DNA of 36,396 nt from a virus: positions 1 through 36,396 of IMG/VR virus record IMGVR_UViG_3300045930_000120; one strand, written 5' to 3'. Shown here piece after piece: positions 1 through 5,851 of the stretch (position 1 is the stretch's first letter; each line of letters begins with the position of its first letter). The notes beneath the pieces are model-generated. The model did not search any database. It was given only the letters and a program-made list of their open reading frames with translations, and was not told where the DNA came from. The translations under genes were made by a program, and so were the position numbers.

Positions 1-23
1 ACCGCATTGGAGAGGGGCAAGAA

Positions 24-221
24 ATGAAACTGCTGCTAATCGCGGCATTGCTGCTCGGCGGTTGCACCGCGATTCCACCCGACGCCTTCCAGCCGGTTGG
101 CTTCTCGACTTATGGCCGCACGCCGGACGGCAAGCCGGTGCGGCTGTGGACCGATTACGCCACCGGCACCACGACCGGCACCATCGACGGCCAGTCGGTC
201 GGCCAATTGCACAGTTATTGA
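24..221 (+). CDS. small predicted lipoprotein
   Basis: A 65-residue protein with a short hydrophobic N-terminus ending in a lipobox (LLGGC, Cys14), so it should be lipidated and membrane anchored, with the remainder periplasmic. The mature part has no motif I recognise. A purine-rich ribosome binding site (GGAGAGGGG) precedes the ATG. It heads a tightly packed plus-strand group that runs into a small membrane protein, a superinfection immunity protein and the integrase. From that setting I infer a lysogeny-expressed accessory or exclusion role; small phage lipoproteins of this kind can block superinfection. The function is inference from context only. Confidence 0.75.
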   Translation: MKLLLIAALLLGGCTAIPPDAFQPVGFSTYGRTPDGKPVRLWTDYATGTTTGTIDGQSVGQLHSY

Positions 222-239
222 AAACGTGAGGGGGAAGAC

Positions 240-464
240 ATGAAAGCACTGATCGTCATCACCTGCTGCGTCATCATTGGCGGCGTCGGCTACTACGGAG
301 TGAAAGAATACCGCACTGCGCGGCATACGTCCGAATGCAAGCACCTAGCTTCAGCGGCCCGTGGGTCGGCCTACATGGCCGAGCACAGCATTGACTCGTC
401 CATATGGAACGAAACGCTCAAGGACACAGCGAAGGAAATGGCCGCTTTGGATTGTCGAGACTGA
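240..464 (+). CDS. small single-pass membrane protein
   Basis: A 74-residue protein with one N-terminal hydrophobic segment (about residues 3-20) that could be a membrane anchor or uncleaved signal. A charged tail follows, containing Cys33 and Cys72. The start is supported by a strong GAGGGGGA ribosome binding site. The 18 bases from the preceding TGA-like stretch through the ATG are identical to those in front of the next gene. I do not recognise a family. Its place between a lipoprotein and a superinfection immunity gene suggests an accessory membrane protein made in the lysogen. Confidence 0.7.
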   Translation: MKALIVITCCVIIGGVGYYGVKEYRTARHTSECKHLASAARGSAYMAEHSIDSSIWNETLKDTAKEMAALDCRD

Positions 465-474
465 GGGGGAAGAC

Positions 475-666
475 ATGAACGATAATGCCGCAATCATCGG
501 AATTCTGTTTGCATTGTATTTTCTGCCTGCGTTCATCGCGTCGAAGCGCAAGCACAAGAACAAAGACCCGATCTTTATCATCAATCTTTTTTTCGGCTGG
601 ACCTTGATCGGCTGGGTGGCATGCCTCGCCTGGAGCCTGTCGCATCAGGAGATGAAGAATGCCTAA
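475..666 (+). CDS. superinfection immunity protein (Imm_superinfect-like)
   Basis: A 63-residue membrane protein with two hydrophobic stretches (about 5-19 and 33-54) separated by a basic loop, SKRKHKNKDP. The layout YFLPAFIASKRKHKN followed by NLFFGWTLIGWV matches the PF14373 superinfection immunity family, named after T4 Imm, which blocks DNA entry of related phages at the inner membrane. An in-frame start 114 bases upstream exists, but the ATG at 475 has the GAGGGGGA ribosome binding site and begins the conserved domain. It overlaps the integrase start by eight bases, so both are probably on one transcript. The family call rests on pattern recognition without a database search. Confidence 0.85.
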   Translation: MNDNAAIIGILFALYFLPAFIASKRKHKNKDPIFIINLFFGWTLIGWVACLAWSLSHQEMKNA

Positions 667-1729
667 GACCCGCACGCCGCATCTCAATGCCGAGACGCGC
701 AATGGCATCACCAAATATTACCACCGCATCGGTCAGGGCAAACGCGCCCTGATCGATCGTCCCTACGACACGCCGGCCTTCTGGGACGAGTATCGGCGGC
801 TCGAGGCCGGCGGCGAAAAGCCAGTGCCGCAGAAGGTCGACCGCCAGTCGCTGGCGTGGCTGATCATGGAATACCAGCGCAGCCCGCACTGGCAGAACCT
901 GAAGATCAAGCGGCAGCGCGAGGCGACCTACCGGCGGGTGATCCAGACCGACGGCGACTACCCGTTTGCCGAGGTCACCCGCACCCATATCGAGAAGGGC
1001 ATGACCAAGCGACTGGAGGAAGGGCGGCCGACGATGGCCAATTCCTTCCTGCAGCACATGAATGCCATCTTCGAATGGGCGGTCGACAACCAGCTGCTGG
1101 CCAGGAACCCCTGCTGGAAAATCAGGAAGATAAAAATCCCGAAGAACGACGGCATCCGCATCTGGACCGAGGGTGAGCTGGAAGCTTTTCGGCGCTTTTA
1201 TCCGGTCGGCACACTGTCGCGGCTGGCCTTTGATATTATGCACTACACCGGGCTGCGCCGCTCCGATGCGATCCGGCTCGGGCCGAAGCATGTGGCACCG
1301 GACGGCACCATCGCCATCCGCGCCCAGAAGAACGCGGTGGTCAGCTACAGCGTGATGACGCCGGAACTGATGGCCTCGATCAATGCGGCGTGGAAGGGCG
1401 GTGATGTTTTCCTCGTCACCGACCAGTTCAAAAAACCGTTTGCCGATGCGGCCTCGTTCGGCGTCTGGTTCTGGTATCAGTGCCGCAAGGCGGGGCTGGA
1501 CGGGTTGTCGGCGCACGGCATCCGCAAGGCCACCGCCACCGCCGCCGCCGATGCCGGCGCCACGCCGCACGAACTGATGGGCATGTTCGGCTGGCTGCGG
1601 CTGTCGACCGCCGCGCTTTATACCGAGAAGGCCGACCGCAAGAACAACGGCCAGCGCGCCGCAAGACTGGCCGCCGATCGGAATGCGAATGTGGTGCTGT
1701 TTCCGGCGAAGCCGCTGAGGAAGGTCTAG
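659..1729 (+). CDS. int: tyrosine recombinase, phage integrase
   Basis: A 356-residue site-specific recombinase that should integrate and excise the phage at an att site. The N-terminal part (about 60-165) looks like the SAM-like core-binding domain. The catalytic domain shows the Arg box at TGLRRSD (about residues 198-203), the second box HGIRK (His286, Arg289), Trp312 in the usual third-box His/Trp position, and the nucleophile in LYTEKAD (Tyr321). All expected active-site positions are therefore visible. The start ATG has AGGAG seven bases upstream and overlaps the end of the immunity gene. The length is normal for the family. The att site cannot be fixed from one genome; the tRNA-like segment at 4565-4670 is a candidate. 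Confidence 0.95.
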   Translation: MPKTRTPHLNAETRNGITKYYHRIGQGKRALIDRPYDTPAFWDEYRRLEAGGEKPVPQKVDRQSLAWLIMEYQRSPHWQNLKIKRQREATYRRVIQTDGDYPFAEVTRTHIEKGMTKRLEEGRPTMANSFLQHMNAIFEWAVDNQLLARNPCWKIRKIKIPKNDGIRIWTEGELEAFRRFYPVGTLSRLAFDIMHYTGLRRSDAIRLGPKHVAPDGTIAIRAQKNAVVSYSVMTPELMASINAAWKGGDVFLVTDQFKKPFADAASFGVWFWYQCRKAGLDGLSAHGIRKATATAAADAGATPHELMGMFGWLRLSTAALYTEKADRKNNGQRAARLAADRNANVVLFPAKPLRKV

Positions 1730-1749
1730 ACCCCCCTTTACATAGAAAC

Positions 1750-1769
1750 AAACGATAGGCCGTTTTTTT
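1750..1769 (+). terminator. weak intrinsic terminator after the integrase
   Basis: AAACG (1750-1754) can pair with CGTTT (1761-1765) around a six-base loop, followed directly by a T run to 1769. The stem is short and AT-rich, so termination would be partial. The rest of the gap to 1892 is AT-rich for this genome and holds a possible promoter (TTGTCG at 1780-1785, 17 bases, TTATGG at 1803-1808) for the next gene. Confidence 0.35.
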
Positions 1770-1891
1770 ATAAACGCGCTTGTCGTGTGACCAAAATTAT
1801 GTTTATGGTGGACGATTGGCTGGGCAAAATCCGCCAAATCCAGTCCAGCCAAGTTTTAGTCAAGCGTTCTATGGTTGGGAGGTTTTGAGTT

Positions 1892-2905
1892 ATGGCGAGC
1901 ATACGCACCAAGGGGAAAACCCTTTCCGCAATTCCTGTCGATGATAACAAGGCGGTCGGCACCGTTTCGCTCAATGAACTTGAGCATTTCGGCATCAAGT
2001 CGCCGGCCTTTATGGCTAAGACCAGCGAAAAGCAGCTGGAAAAACAGGATCTGCCGTTCAAAAAACTGCGGCAGATCGTGCAGCGTGTTTGGGATAAGTC
2101 CCGCCATACGCGGGCTGATCTCTATAAGGTCTATATCGGCCGTCTCTATGACAGCACCGTGCTTGGCGATACGCCGCCGATCACGCTCTACGTGCCCGAA
2201 CTGGGCACGCCCGGCGATCAGGTAATCGAGTTCGCCTACAACGCTCCGGTCATCGCAATCGACGGCGAAACCCAGCTTGAGGCACGTTTCCGTCTGCGCG
2301 ACGAGAACGAAGAAACCGGCGACATGCCGTTCGCCGTCACCATGCATCACGGCATCTCGGAGGATCATGCGATGAAGATCCTCCACGACTACAATCACTA
2401 CGCCAAACCGATTCCGGAATCGAAACTCGGCACCAAGAATATCGATGGGCCGATGTCGATTGCCATTCACGACGCCATCAAGCAGGCCGGCATGGCGCAA
2501 TCGGATCTCAATCTGACCGGCTCAATTGCCAACAAGAAGACCATTGCCGCATTCAACCAGGCTATGGCGTTTATCGCCGGATACGCTGCCGGACCCATGG
2601 CGCTCAAGCGCACTGCGACCAGCTGGTATAGCGGGCTGAATAGCGCCGGCAATGCAGCCATCAACGGCACCTGCGTGCCGTCGTTGTCCGATCTGTTTGT
2701 CACCGCAAGCAAGCGCAAGGAGATCGGTTCGGCACAGCCGATGCTGTGGCAGGTCGCAGGCGTGCTGGCTGGTGAAGGCCACAAGCCGAGCACCGTGAAC
2801 TGGGATGCCGCCTTGCAGACCTACGTGGCGACCTCGCCGAAACAGGCCGGCAAGTCAAAAGTATCGGACCGCCTGCAGGCGGTCTACGACGCAATGGCCA
2901 GCTAA
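1892..2905 (+). CDS. divergent DGQHR/DndB-like protein
   Basis: A 337-residue protein. Residues about 118-180 have the layout of the DGQHR domain seen in DndB-type proteins: a beta strand ending in AIDGETQLEARFRL at about 122-135, then a helix-rich stretch with DYNHYAKPIPESKL at about 166-179, where the family has a conserved D/N-x-N followed by K-P/S. The diagnostic Gln-His-Arg of DGQHR is replaced by Glu-Thr-Gln. It is therefore either a diverged member that has lost that function or a protein of similar fold. GGGAGG lies nine bases before the ATG. It directly precedes a ParB-like gene in the same orientation, and the DGQHR fold has been related to ParB N-terminal domains. No dnd modification genes are visible here, so DNA sulfur regulation is unlikely; the role is unknown. 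Confidence 0.5.
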   Translation: MASIRTKGKTLSAIPVDDNKAVGTVSLNELEHFGIKSPAFMAKTSEKQLEKQDLPFKKLRQIVQRVWDKSRHTRADLYKVYIGRLYDSTVLGDTPPITLYVPELGTPGDQVIEFAYNAPVIAIDGETQLEARFRLRDENEETGDMPFAVTMHHGISEDHAMKILHDYNHYAKPIPESKLGTKNIDGPMSIAIHDAIKQAGMAQSDLNLTGSIANKKTIAAFNQAMAFIAGYAAGPMALKRTATSWYSGLNSAGNAAINGTCVPSLSDLFVTASKRKEIGSAQPMLWQVAGVLAGEGHKPSTVNWDAALQTYVATSPKQAGKSKVSDRLQAVYDAMAS

Positions 2906-2983
2906 CAAGCGAACCGTATTCGATCAACGTCAGGATGGCGGCGCAACTTTTGCCGCTGTCCTGATTTGCCCCGAGGGAGACCC

Positions 2984-3997
2984 ATGAATAGCAGAACCGA
3001 CATTGAAACCCGGCAGGGACAGATCGGCGTCGACTTTTCCATGCAGACGTTCCAGCGCAGCGGCGATGCCCGCTCCGCGCCGATCAACATCACCAAGGTG
3101 CTGGTGGACCGCATCGAGGTGGGCAAGCGCAAGCGCAAGACCGATGACAGCACCGTCGCCGCCTTGCAGGCGGATATCCGCGCCATCGGGCTGCTGCAAC
3201 CGATCGGACTGCGCCGCCAGAAGGACAGCCCCGATTACGACCTGATCTGGGGCCTGCATCGGTTCCTCGCTTTCAAGCGCGGCTGGGAGAATGCCCAGCG
3301 GCTTCTGGCGGAACGCGGTGACCGGGATCAAGAGGCGCTGGACGAGGCAAAGCTCTGGCAGCAGGTGCCGGCCGTCGTCCATGACTGGATGCCCAACGCC
3401 GACGCCGAGATGAAGGAGATCAGCGAAAACCTGCACCGTAAGGAGCTGTCGCCCAATGAAGCGAAAATCCAGCGGGCCAGGTATGTGTTGCTTTTGAAAA
3501 AGCTGGGCGAAGTGATCCCTGCTGATGAAAAGCGCTCGGATAATGCCAGCAATCAATATTCCGGCAAGAAGAAAGAGGGTGGCGAAAGTGACTTGCGTCA
3601 CCCTCCCAAAGAAACGGCGACCGAGAAAGCAGCAAAGGATCTCGGTGTTACTTCAACAACAATCAGGAATGACTTCCAGGCCGTTTCCAAGATGGCGAGC
3701 GCGGTTGCGCGCGAAACCGATGCACCGCCGGTCAAGGTGACGCCGGAAAGCCCGGCGGAGAAAATCGAGGAGGCGGTCGAACTGGCGAAACTGGCGTCGG
3801 ACGAAAAGGTGCCGGTCACCAAAACCGAAGCGCACATGACCATTGTACGCGTCGATGTCACCGATCCGAAGCAGCTACTGGCATGGTTCAGGGAACGGCT
3901 GGACGACGCCAGGAAGCCGATGACGATCGCTTATCTGCGCGAATTGCATCGTGGCATCAGTCAACTGATCGACGAGGCGACTGGGCGCATTCGCTGA
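2984..3997 (+). CDS. ParB-like DNA-binding protein
   Basis: A 337-residue protein with a ParB/Spo0J N-terminal domain. IGLLQPIGLR (about 68-77) and IWGLHRFLAFKRGW (88-101) correspond to ParB box I with its G-x-H/R-R element. ENLHRKELSPNEA (148-160) corresponds to box II. A helix-turn-helix-like segment follows at about 211-236 (KAAKDLGVTSTTIRND). The C-terminus is charged, as in ParB dimerisation regions, but not clearly homologous. I chose ATG 2984, with GAGGGAGA upstream, over an upstream in-frame TTG. No ParA ATPase is present, so this is not a standard partition pair; regulation, an accessory partition role or DNA bridging are alternatives. Two long perfect inverted repeats begin seven bases after its stop and are candidate binding sites. 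Confidence 0.8.
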   Translation: MNSRTDIETRQGQIGVDFSMQTFQRSGDARSAPINITKVLVDRIEVGKRKRKTDDSTVAALQADIRAIGLLQPIGLRRQKDSPDYDLIWGLHRFLAFKRGWENAQRLLAERGDRDQEALDEAKLWQQVPAVVHDWMPNADAEMKEISENLHRKELSPNEAKIQRARYVLLLKKLGEVIPADEKRSDNASNQYSGKKKEGGESDLRHPPKETATEKAAKDLGVTSTTIRNDFQAVSKMASAVARETDAPPVKVTPESPAEKIEEAVELAKLASDEKVPVTKTEAHMTIVRVDVTDPKQLLAWFRERLDDARKPMTIAYLRELHRGISQLIDEATGRIR

Positions 3998-4004
3998 CAA
4001 GAGA

Positions 4005-4045
4005 TCGCATGGCGGGCGGGAGAACGGCGCATAGCCGCCATGCGA
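4005..4045. repeat. 11-bp perfect inverted repeat after the ParB-like gene
   Basis: TCGCATGGCGG (4005-4015) is the exact reverse complement of CCGCCATGCGA (4035-4045), separated by 19 bases. It starts seven bases after the ParB-like stop codon and is directly abutted by a second long inverted repeat. As RNA it would be a stable 3'-UTR hairpin; as DNA it is a candidate protein-binding or cruciform site. There is no T run, so it is not a terminator by itself. Confidence 0.65.
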
Positions 4046-4088
4046 GTGCAGGGATGGATATTTGTCGCCGCGTTGTCCGTCCCTGCAC
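4046..4088. repeat. 13-bp inverted repeat abutting the previous one
   Basis: GTGCAGGGATGGA (4046-4058) pairs with TCCGTCCCTGCAC (4076-4088), 13 pairs with one G-T wobble, around a 17-base loop. It begins at the base immediately after the first inverted repeat ends. A normal terminator follows at 4098, making three hairpins in a row. That is more than transcription termination needs. Confidence 0.65.
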
Positions 4089-4097
4089 CCCCAATAG

Positions 4098-4122
4098 CCC
4101 GGCTTCGGCCGGGTTCTTTTTT
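4098..4122 (+). terminator. intrinsic terminator of the ParB-like transcript
   Basis: Perfect stem CCCGGC (4098-4103), TTCG loop, GCCGGG (4108-4113), followed by TTCTTTTTT. This is a textbook Rho-independent terminator on the plus strand, 100 bases after the ParB-like stop codon. Confidence 0.9.
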
Positions 4123-4150
4123 GCCCGCGAACAGGCCGGAAACAGAAGGT

Positions 4151-4220
4151 GAATTAAACAAATTCAACAAATTTGCTATACGGGATAACTCCGCGGGAAT
4201 TAAACAGTTTAAGCGGGAAT
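4151..4220. promoter_or_regulatory. AT-rich repeat cluster with operator-like palindrome
   Basis: GCGGGAAT occurs as a direct repeat at 4193-4200 and 4213-4220, exactly 20 bases apart. Between them is the near-contiguous palindrome TTAAAC-A-GTTTAA (4200-4212). A partial copy, CGGGAT, lies at 4181-4186. Related copies in inverted orientation occur further on (TTAATTCCTGC at 4308-4318, ATTAAATCCCGC at 4348-4359). GAATT/AATTC (4151-4155, 4161-4165) is another short inverted repeat. A possible plus-strand -10 box is TATACG at 4177-4182, with a poor -35. The arrangement fits an operator, an iteron group or a partition site; which of these cannot be told from sequence. Confidence 0.45.
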
Positions 4221-4484
4221 AAATGCCGGAAAAGCCAACAACATCAATGGGGCAAGTTGAACATTCGCTTCTTGCTATTTTCAGTAAGCTGCAACGATAT
4301 CAACGACTTAATTCCTGCGAAATTTCACGAACATTCAATAATCCGGCATTAAATCCCGCAAGGCGCGGGATTGGGAATCCGCTTTTGTTCTGCTAGGAAA
4401 ACCGGCGTGGCGGGATCCAGCGAGACCCGCCTCTTTGCCGGCCGGCGAGGGTTGAAGCCCCTTTTCCTCGCCGCCGGTTTTTTT
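4190..4484 (+). ncRNA. candidate noncoding RNA between two terminators
   Basis: The stretch between the ParB-like terminator (4122) and the next strong terminator (4438-4484) has no convincing reading frame on either strand but a lot of plus-strand secondary structure. AATCCCGC/GCGGGATT (4352-4359 with 4365-4372) forms a perfect 8-bp hairpin. A compound stem then uses CCGGC with GCCGG (4402-4406, 4437-4441) and GGCGGG with CCCGCC (4409-4414, 4426-4431). Because a terminator closes it independently, a short RNA starting near 4190 is plausible. The promoter is only weakly supported, and no known RNA family is recognised. Confidence 0.35.
4438..4484 (+). terminator. strong intrinsic terminator, overlapping an alternative hairpin
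   Basis: GGCGAGG (4444-4450) pairs with CCTCGCC (4466-4472). The stem extends past a one-base bulge through CCGG and CCGG (4438-4441 with 4474-4477), followed by seven T (4478-4484). The bases 4438-4441 are also needed by the upstream hairpin 4402-4441, so the two folds compete at their boundary, as in attenuators. It ends plus-strand transcription about 190 bases before the convergent minus-strand operon. Confidence 0.8.
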
Positions 4485-4564
4485 CTGGATTTTCCTGGCC
4501 TATGTTGTGAGTGGCATGATTGCGTAGGCCAGTTAGACGATGATGCGAGCGATCGCAGCATTTA

Positions 4565-4670
4565 GGACGTACTGGTATCGCTGCGGATTAACAACCGCAG
4601 AACCTCTCTCGGAGATGGTTCGCTGCTAAGGTCGGCGACCATGGGTTCGAATCCCATCCAGTCATGTCCA
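4565..4670 (+). ncRNA. tRNA-like structured element
   Basis: The 3' part is a textbook T-arm: ATGGG (4641-4645), loop TTCGAAT (4646-4652), CCCAT (4653-4657). It is followed by an acceptor-like strand ending in TCCA (4667-4670). GGACGTACTGG (4565-4575) pairs with 4658-4669 over 11 bp, with one bulged C. Inside are CTGCGG/CCGCAG (4581-4586, 4595-4600), AACCTCTC with GAGA-T-GGTT (4601-4608, 4612-4620) and GGTC/GACC (4630-4633, 4637-4640). The second internal hairpin has a three-base loop, not a seven-base anticodon loop, so it is not a normal tRNA. CATGATT (4515-4521) can pair with the same 3' strand instead. It could be a decayed type II tRNA, a tRNA mimic, or an attP carrying the 3' end of a host tRNA. 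The 3' end stops four bases from the minus-strand operon. Confidence 0.45.
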
Positions 4671-4674
4671 TTTC

Positions 4675-4866
4675 CTAGACGGCAATTCCGAGCAGCGGCA
4701 GCGCCCGCAGCAGGATCACCAGCACGGCGATCACCAGGATGATGGCGCGGGCGATCTGCTTGAAATTGGCCTCCAGCGGCAGCAGTTCGACGCAGTAGAT
4801 GATGATCCACGCAACGAGGCCGACCACCAGCACCACGATCAGCAGCGAAATCAGAGCTTCAATCAT
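4675..4866 (-). CDS. small two-helix membrane protein (Thivi_2564-like)
   Basis: A 63-residue, almost entirely hydrophobic protein with two membrane segments (about 4-25 and 38-60) around a short loop ELLPLEANFKQIA. The pattern matches the small Thivi_2564-type membrane proteins common in proteobacteria and phages. It is the last gene of the long minus-strand late operon and its start overlaps the previous stop as ATGA. A holin role is possible from size, topology and operon position, but the endolysin gene is about 22 kb away, so I keep the call general. Confidence 0.7.
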   Translation of the reverse strand: MIEALISLLIVVLVVGLVAWIIIYCVELLPLEANFKQIARAIILVIAVLVILLRALPLLGIAV

Positions 4867-5393
4867 TGCCGTTTTCCTTTCGATTTTCCTTCCCCATGTC
4901 CGCCCTTGCCCTTGCCGGGATTGTCGCTGTCGCTGTGACCTGGGTCATTCCCGTGTCCGCGGTTATGATCGCCCGATCCACCAGGATTTCCGCCGCCACC
5001 AGAGCCGCCCCCGCCTCCGCCGCCTCCGCCCGGTGGCGTTCCTCCGCCGCCACCACCACCACCACCGCCACCGCCACCATCATCAGCGCCGCCACCGCCA
5101 CCGGAACCGGCTCCCGCACCACTACCAGCGCCAGGATTGCCACCACCGCCACTGCCGCGGCCACCAGCAGCGTTGTCGCCGGTTCGAGCACCACTATTGC
5201 CCCCAGTGCGTGGCGGCGCTGTACGGCCCTCGCTGCGGCGTTCTGCGGGTCGGCTGCCCCAGTCGAGGTTGCAGGTGTTCGGGTAGTAGCGCTCTAATAG
5301 CCGGCACTGCTCTCTGGTAAGCCTTATGGTCTGCATCGAGCAGGTGGCGAGCAGCAGAGTCGGAAATATAAAAACATATCGTCGCAGCCTCAC
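4863..5393 (-). CDS. glycine-rich secreted or lipid-anchored protein
   Basis: A 176-residue protein starting at a GTG that overlaps the previous stop as GTGA. The N-terminus is a signal sequence with a lipobox-like site (LLATC, Cys18; Thr before the Cys is unusual). Residues about 20-50 contain two more cysteines. From about 60 onward it is a low-complexity tract dominated by Gly, with runs of ten or more, plus Ser, Asn and Pro, ending in a basic, His- and Lys-containing tail. No enzyme motif is present. The glycine tract is encoded by GGN-repeat DNA and could vary in length by slippage. It lies between two small membrane protein genes at the end of the late operon; the function is unknown. 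Confidence 0.65.
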   Translation of the reverse strand: MRLRRYVFIFPTLLLATCSMQTIRLTREQCRLLERYYPNTCNLDWGSRPAERRSEGRTAPPRTGGNSGARTGDNAAGGRGSGGGGNPGAGSGAGAGSGGGGGADDGGGGGGGGGGGGGTPPGGGGGGGGGSGGGGNPGGSGDHNRGHGNDPGHSDSDNPGKGKGGHGEGKSKGKRQ

Positions 5394-5851
5394 CGCTCAC
5401 CCCGTTCTCCCTCTCGTCCCCGGATGTCGTCGTATTGCCAGATGACGGCCGGCGGCTCGCCAAGGCCGTGCAACGCATCGATCATCGTTTGCAGGATGAC
5501 GCACAGCGTCTGCTGCTCCTCGCCGCTCGGCTCGCGGGTCATGACGGCGCCGAGGCTGTACCGGGTCTGGCCTTCGAAGGCGATGCCGGTGGTGACCGCA
5601 AAAGAATAATCCGCGCCCCGCTCCCTGGCCTTGACGAGGCGGCAGGCGGTGCTGGTCGGCTCGATCGCATAGCTTGACAGGAAACGATCCAGAAGGGCGG
5701 GATCGGACACCAGCCGATAGACCACGTAAGCCGGCACCAGGCCACACAGCAGGAGAAGGATAGCCACGGCATTTTTGGGTGTCAGTCTTTCAAGGAAACC
5801 CAGGCTGGCGGTAACGTTGCTCGGCGGCGCTGGTGGCGGTGTTATAGCCAT
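5390..5851 (-). CDS. membrane-anchored hypothetical protein
   Basis: A 153-residue protein with a Pro-rich N-terminus, one membrane segment at about 27-47 (AVAILLLLCGLVPAYVVYRL) and a soluble C-terminal domain of about 100 residues with two Cys (70, 117). The ATG at 5851 was chosen because the reading frame upstream is antisense-like and lies inside the neighbouring gene. It overlaps the previous stop by ten bases and the next start by GTGA. I do not recognise a family. Position among late genes after the tail fibres suggests a lysis-associated or envelope protein; that is inference. Confidence 0.65.
   Translation of the reverse strand: MAITPPPAPPSNVTASLGFLERLTPKNAVAILLLLCGLVPAYVVYRLVSDPALLDRFLSSYAIEPTSTACRLVKARERGADYSFAVTTGIAFEGQTRYSLGAVMTREPSGEEQQTLCVILQTMIDALHGLGEPPAVIWQYDDIRGREGERGER

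Noticed and set aside
1838-1850. att core shared between the integrase downstream region and 4650-4670
   Set aside because: Only eight identical bases (ATCCAGTC) are shared, which is expected by chance in this length.
581-1852. 423-codon minus-strand open frame over the integrase
   Set aside because: The integrase catalytic residues on the plus strand are unambiguous; the opposite frame has no recognisable domain.
1892-2905. dnd phosphorothioate system
   Set aside because: Only one DndB/DGQHR-like protein with an altered signature is present; dndA, C, D and E are absent from the window.
4565-4670. Ordinary tRNA gene
   Set aside because: T-arm and CCA-like end fit, but no 7-base anticodon loop or normal D-arm can be formed and the acceptor stem has a bulge; kept only as a tRNA-like element.
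3998-4674. Hairpin telomere or protelomerase resolution site
   Set aside because: Long palindromes are present, but no protelomerase gene is seen and a normal integrase is; the loops are also too long for such a site.
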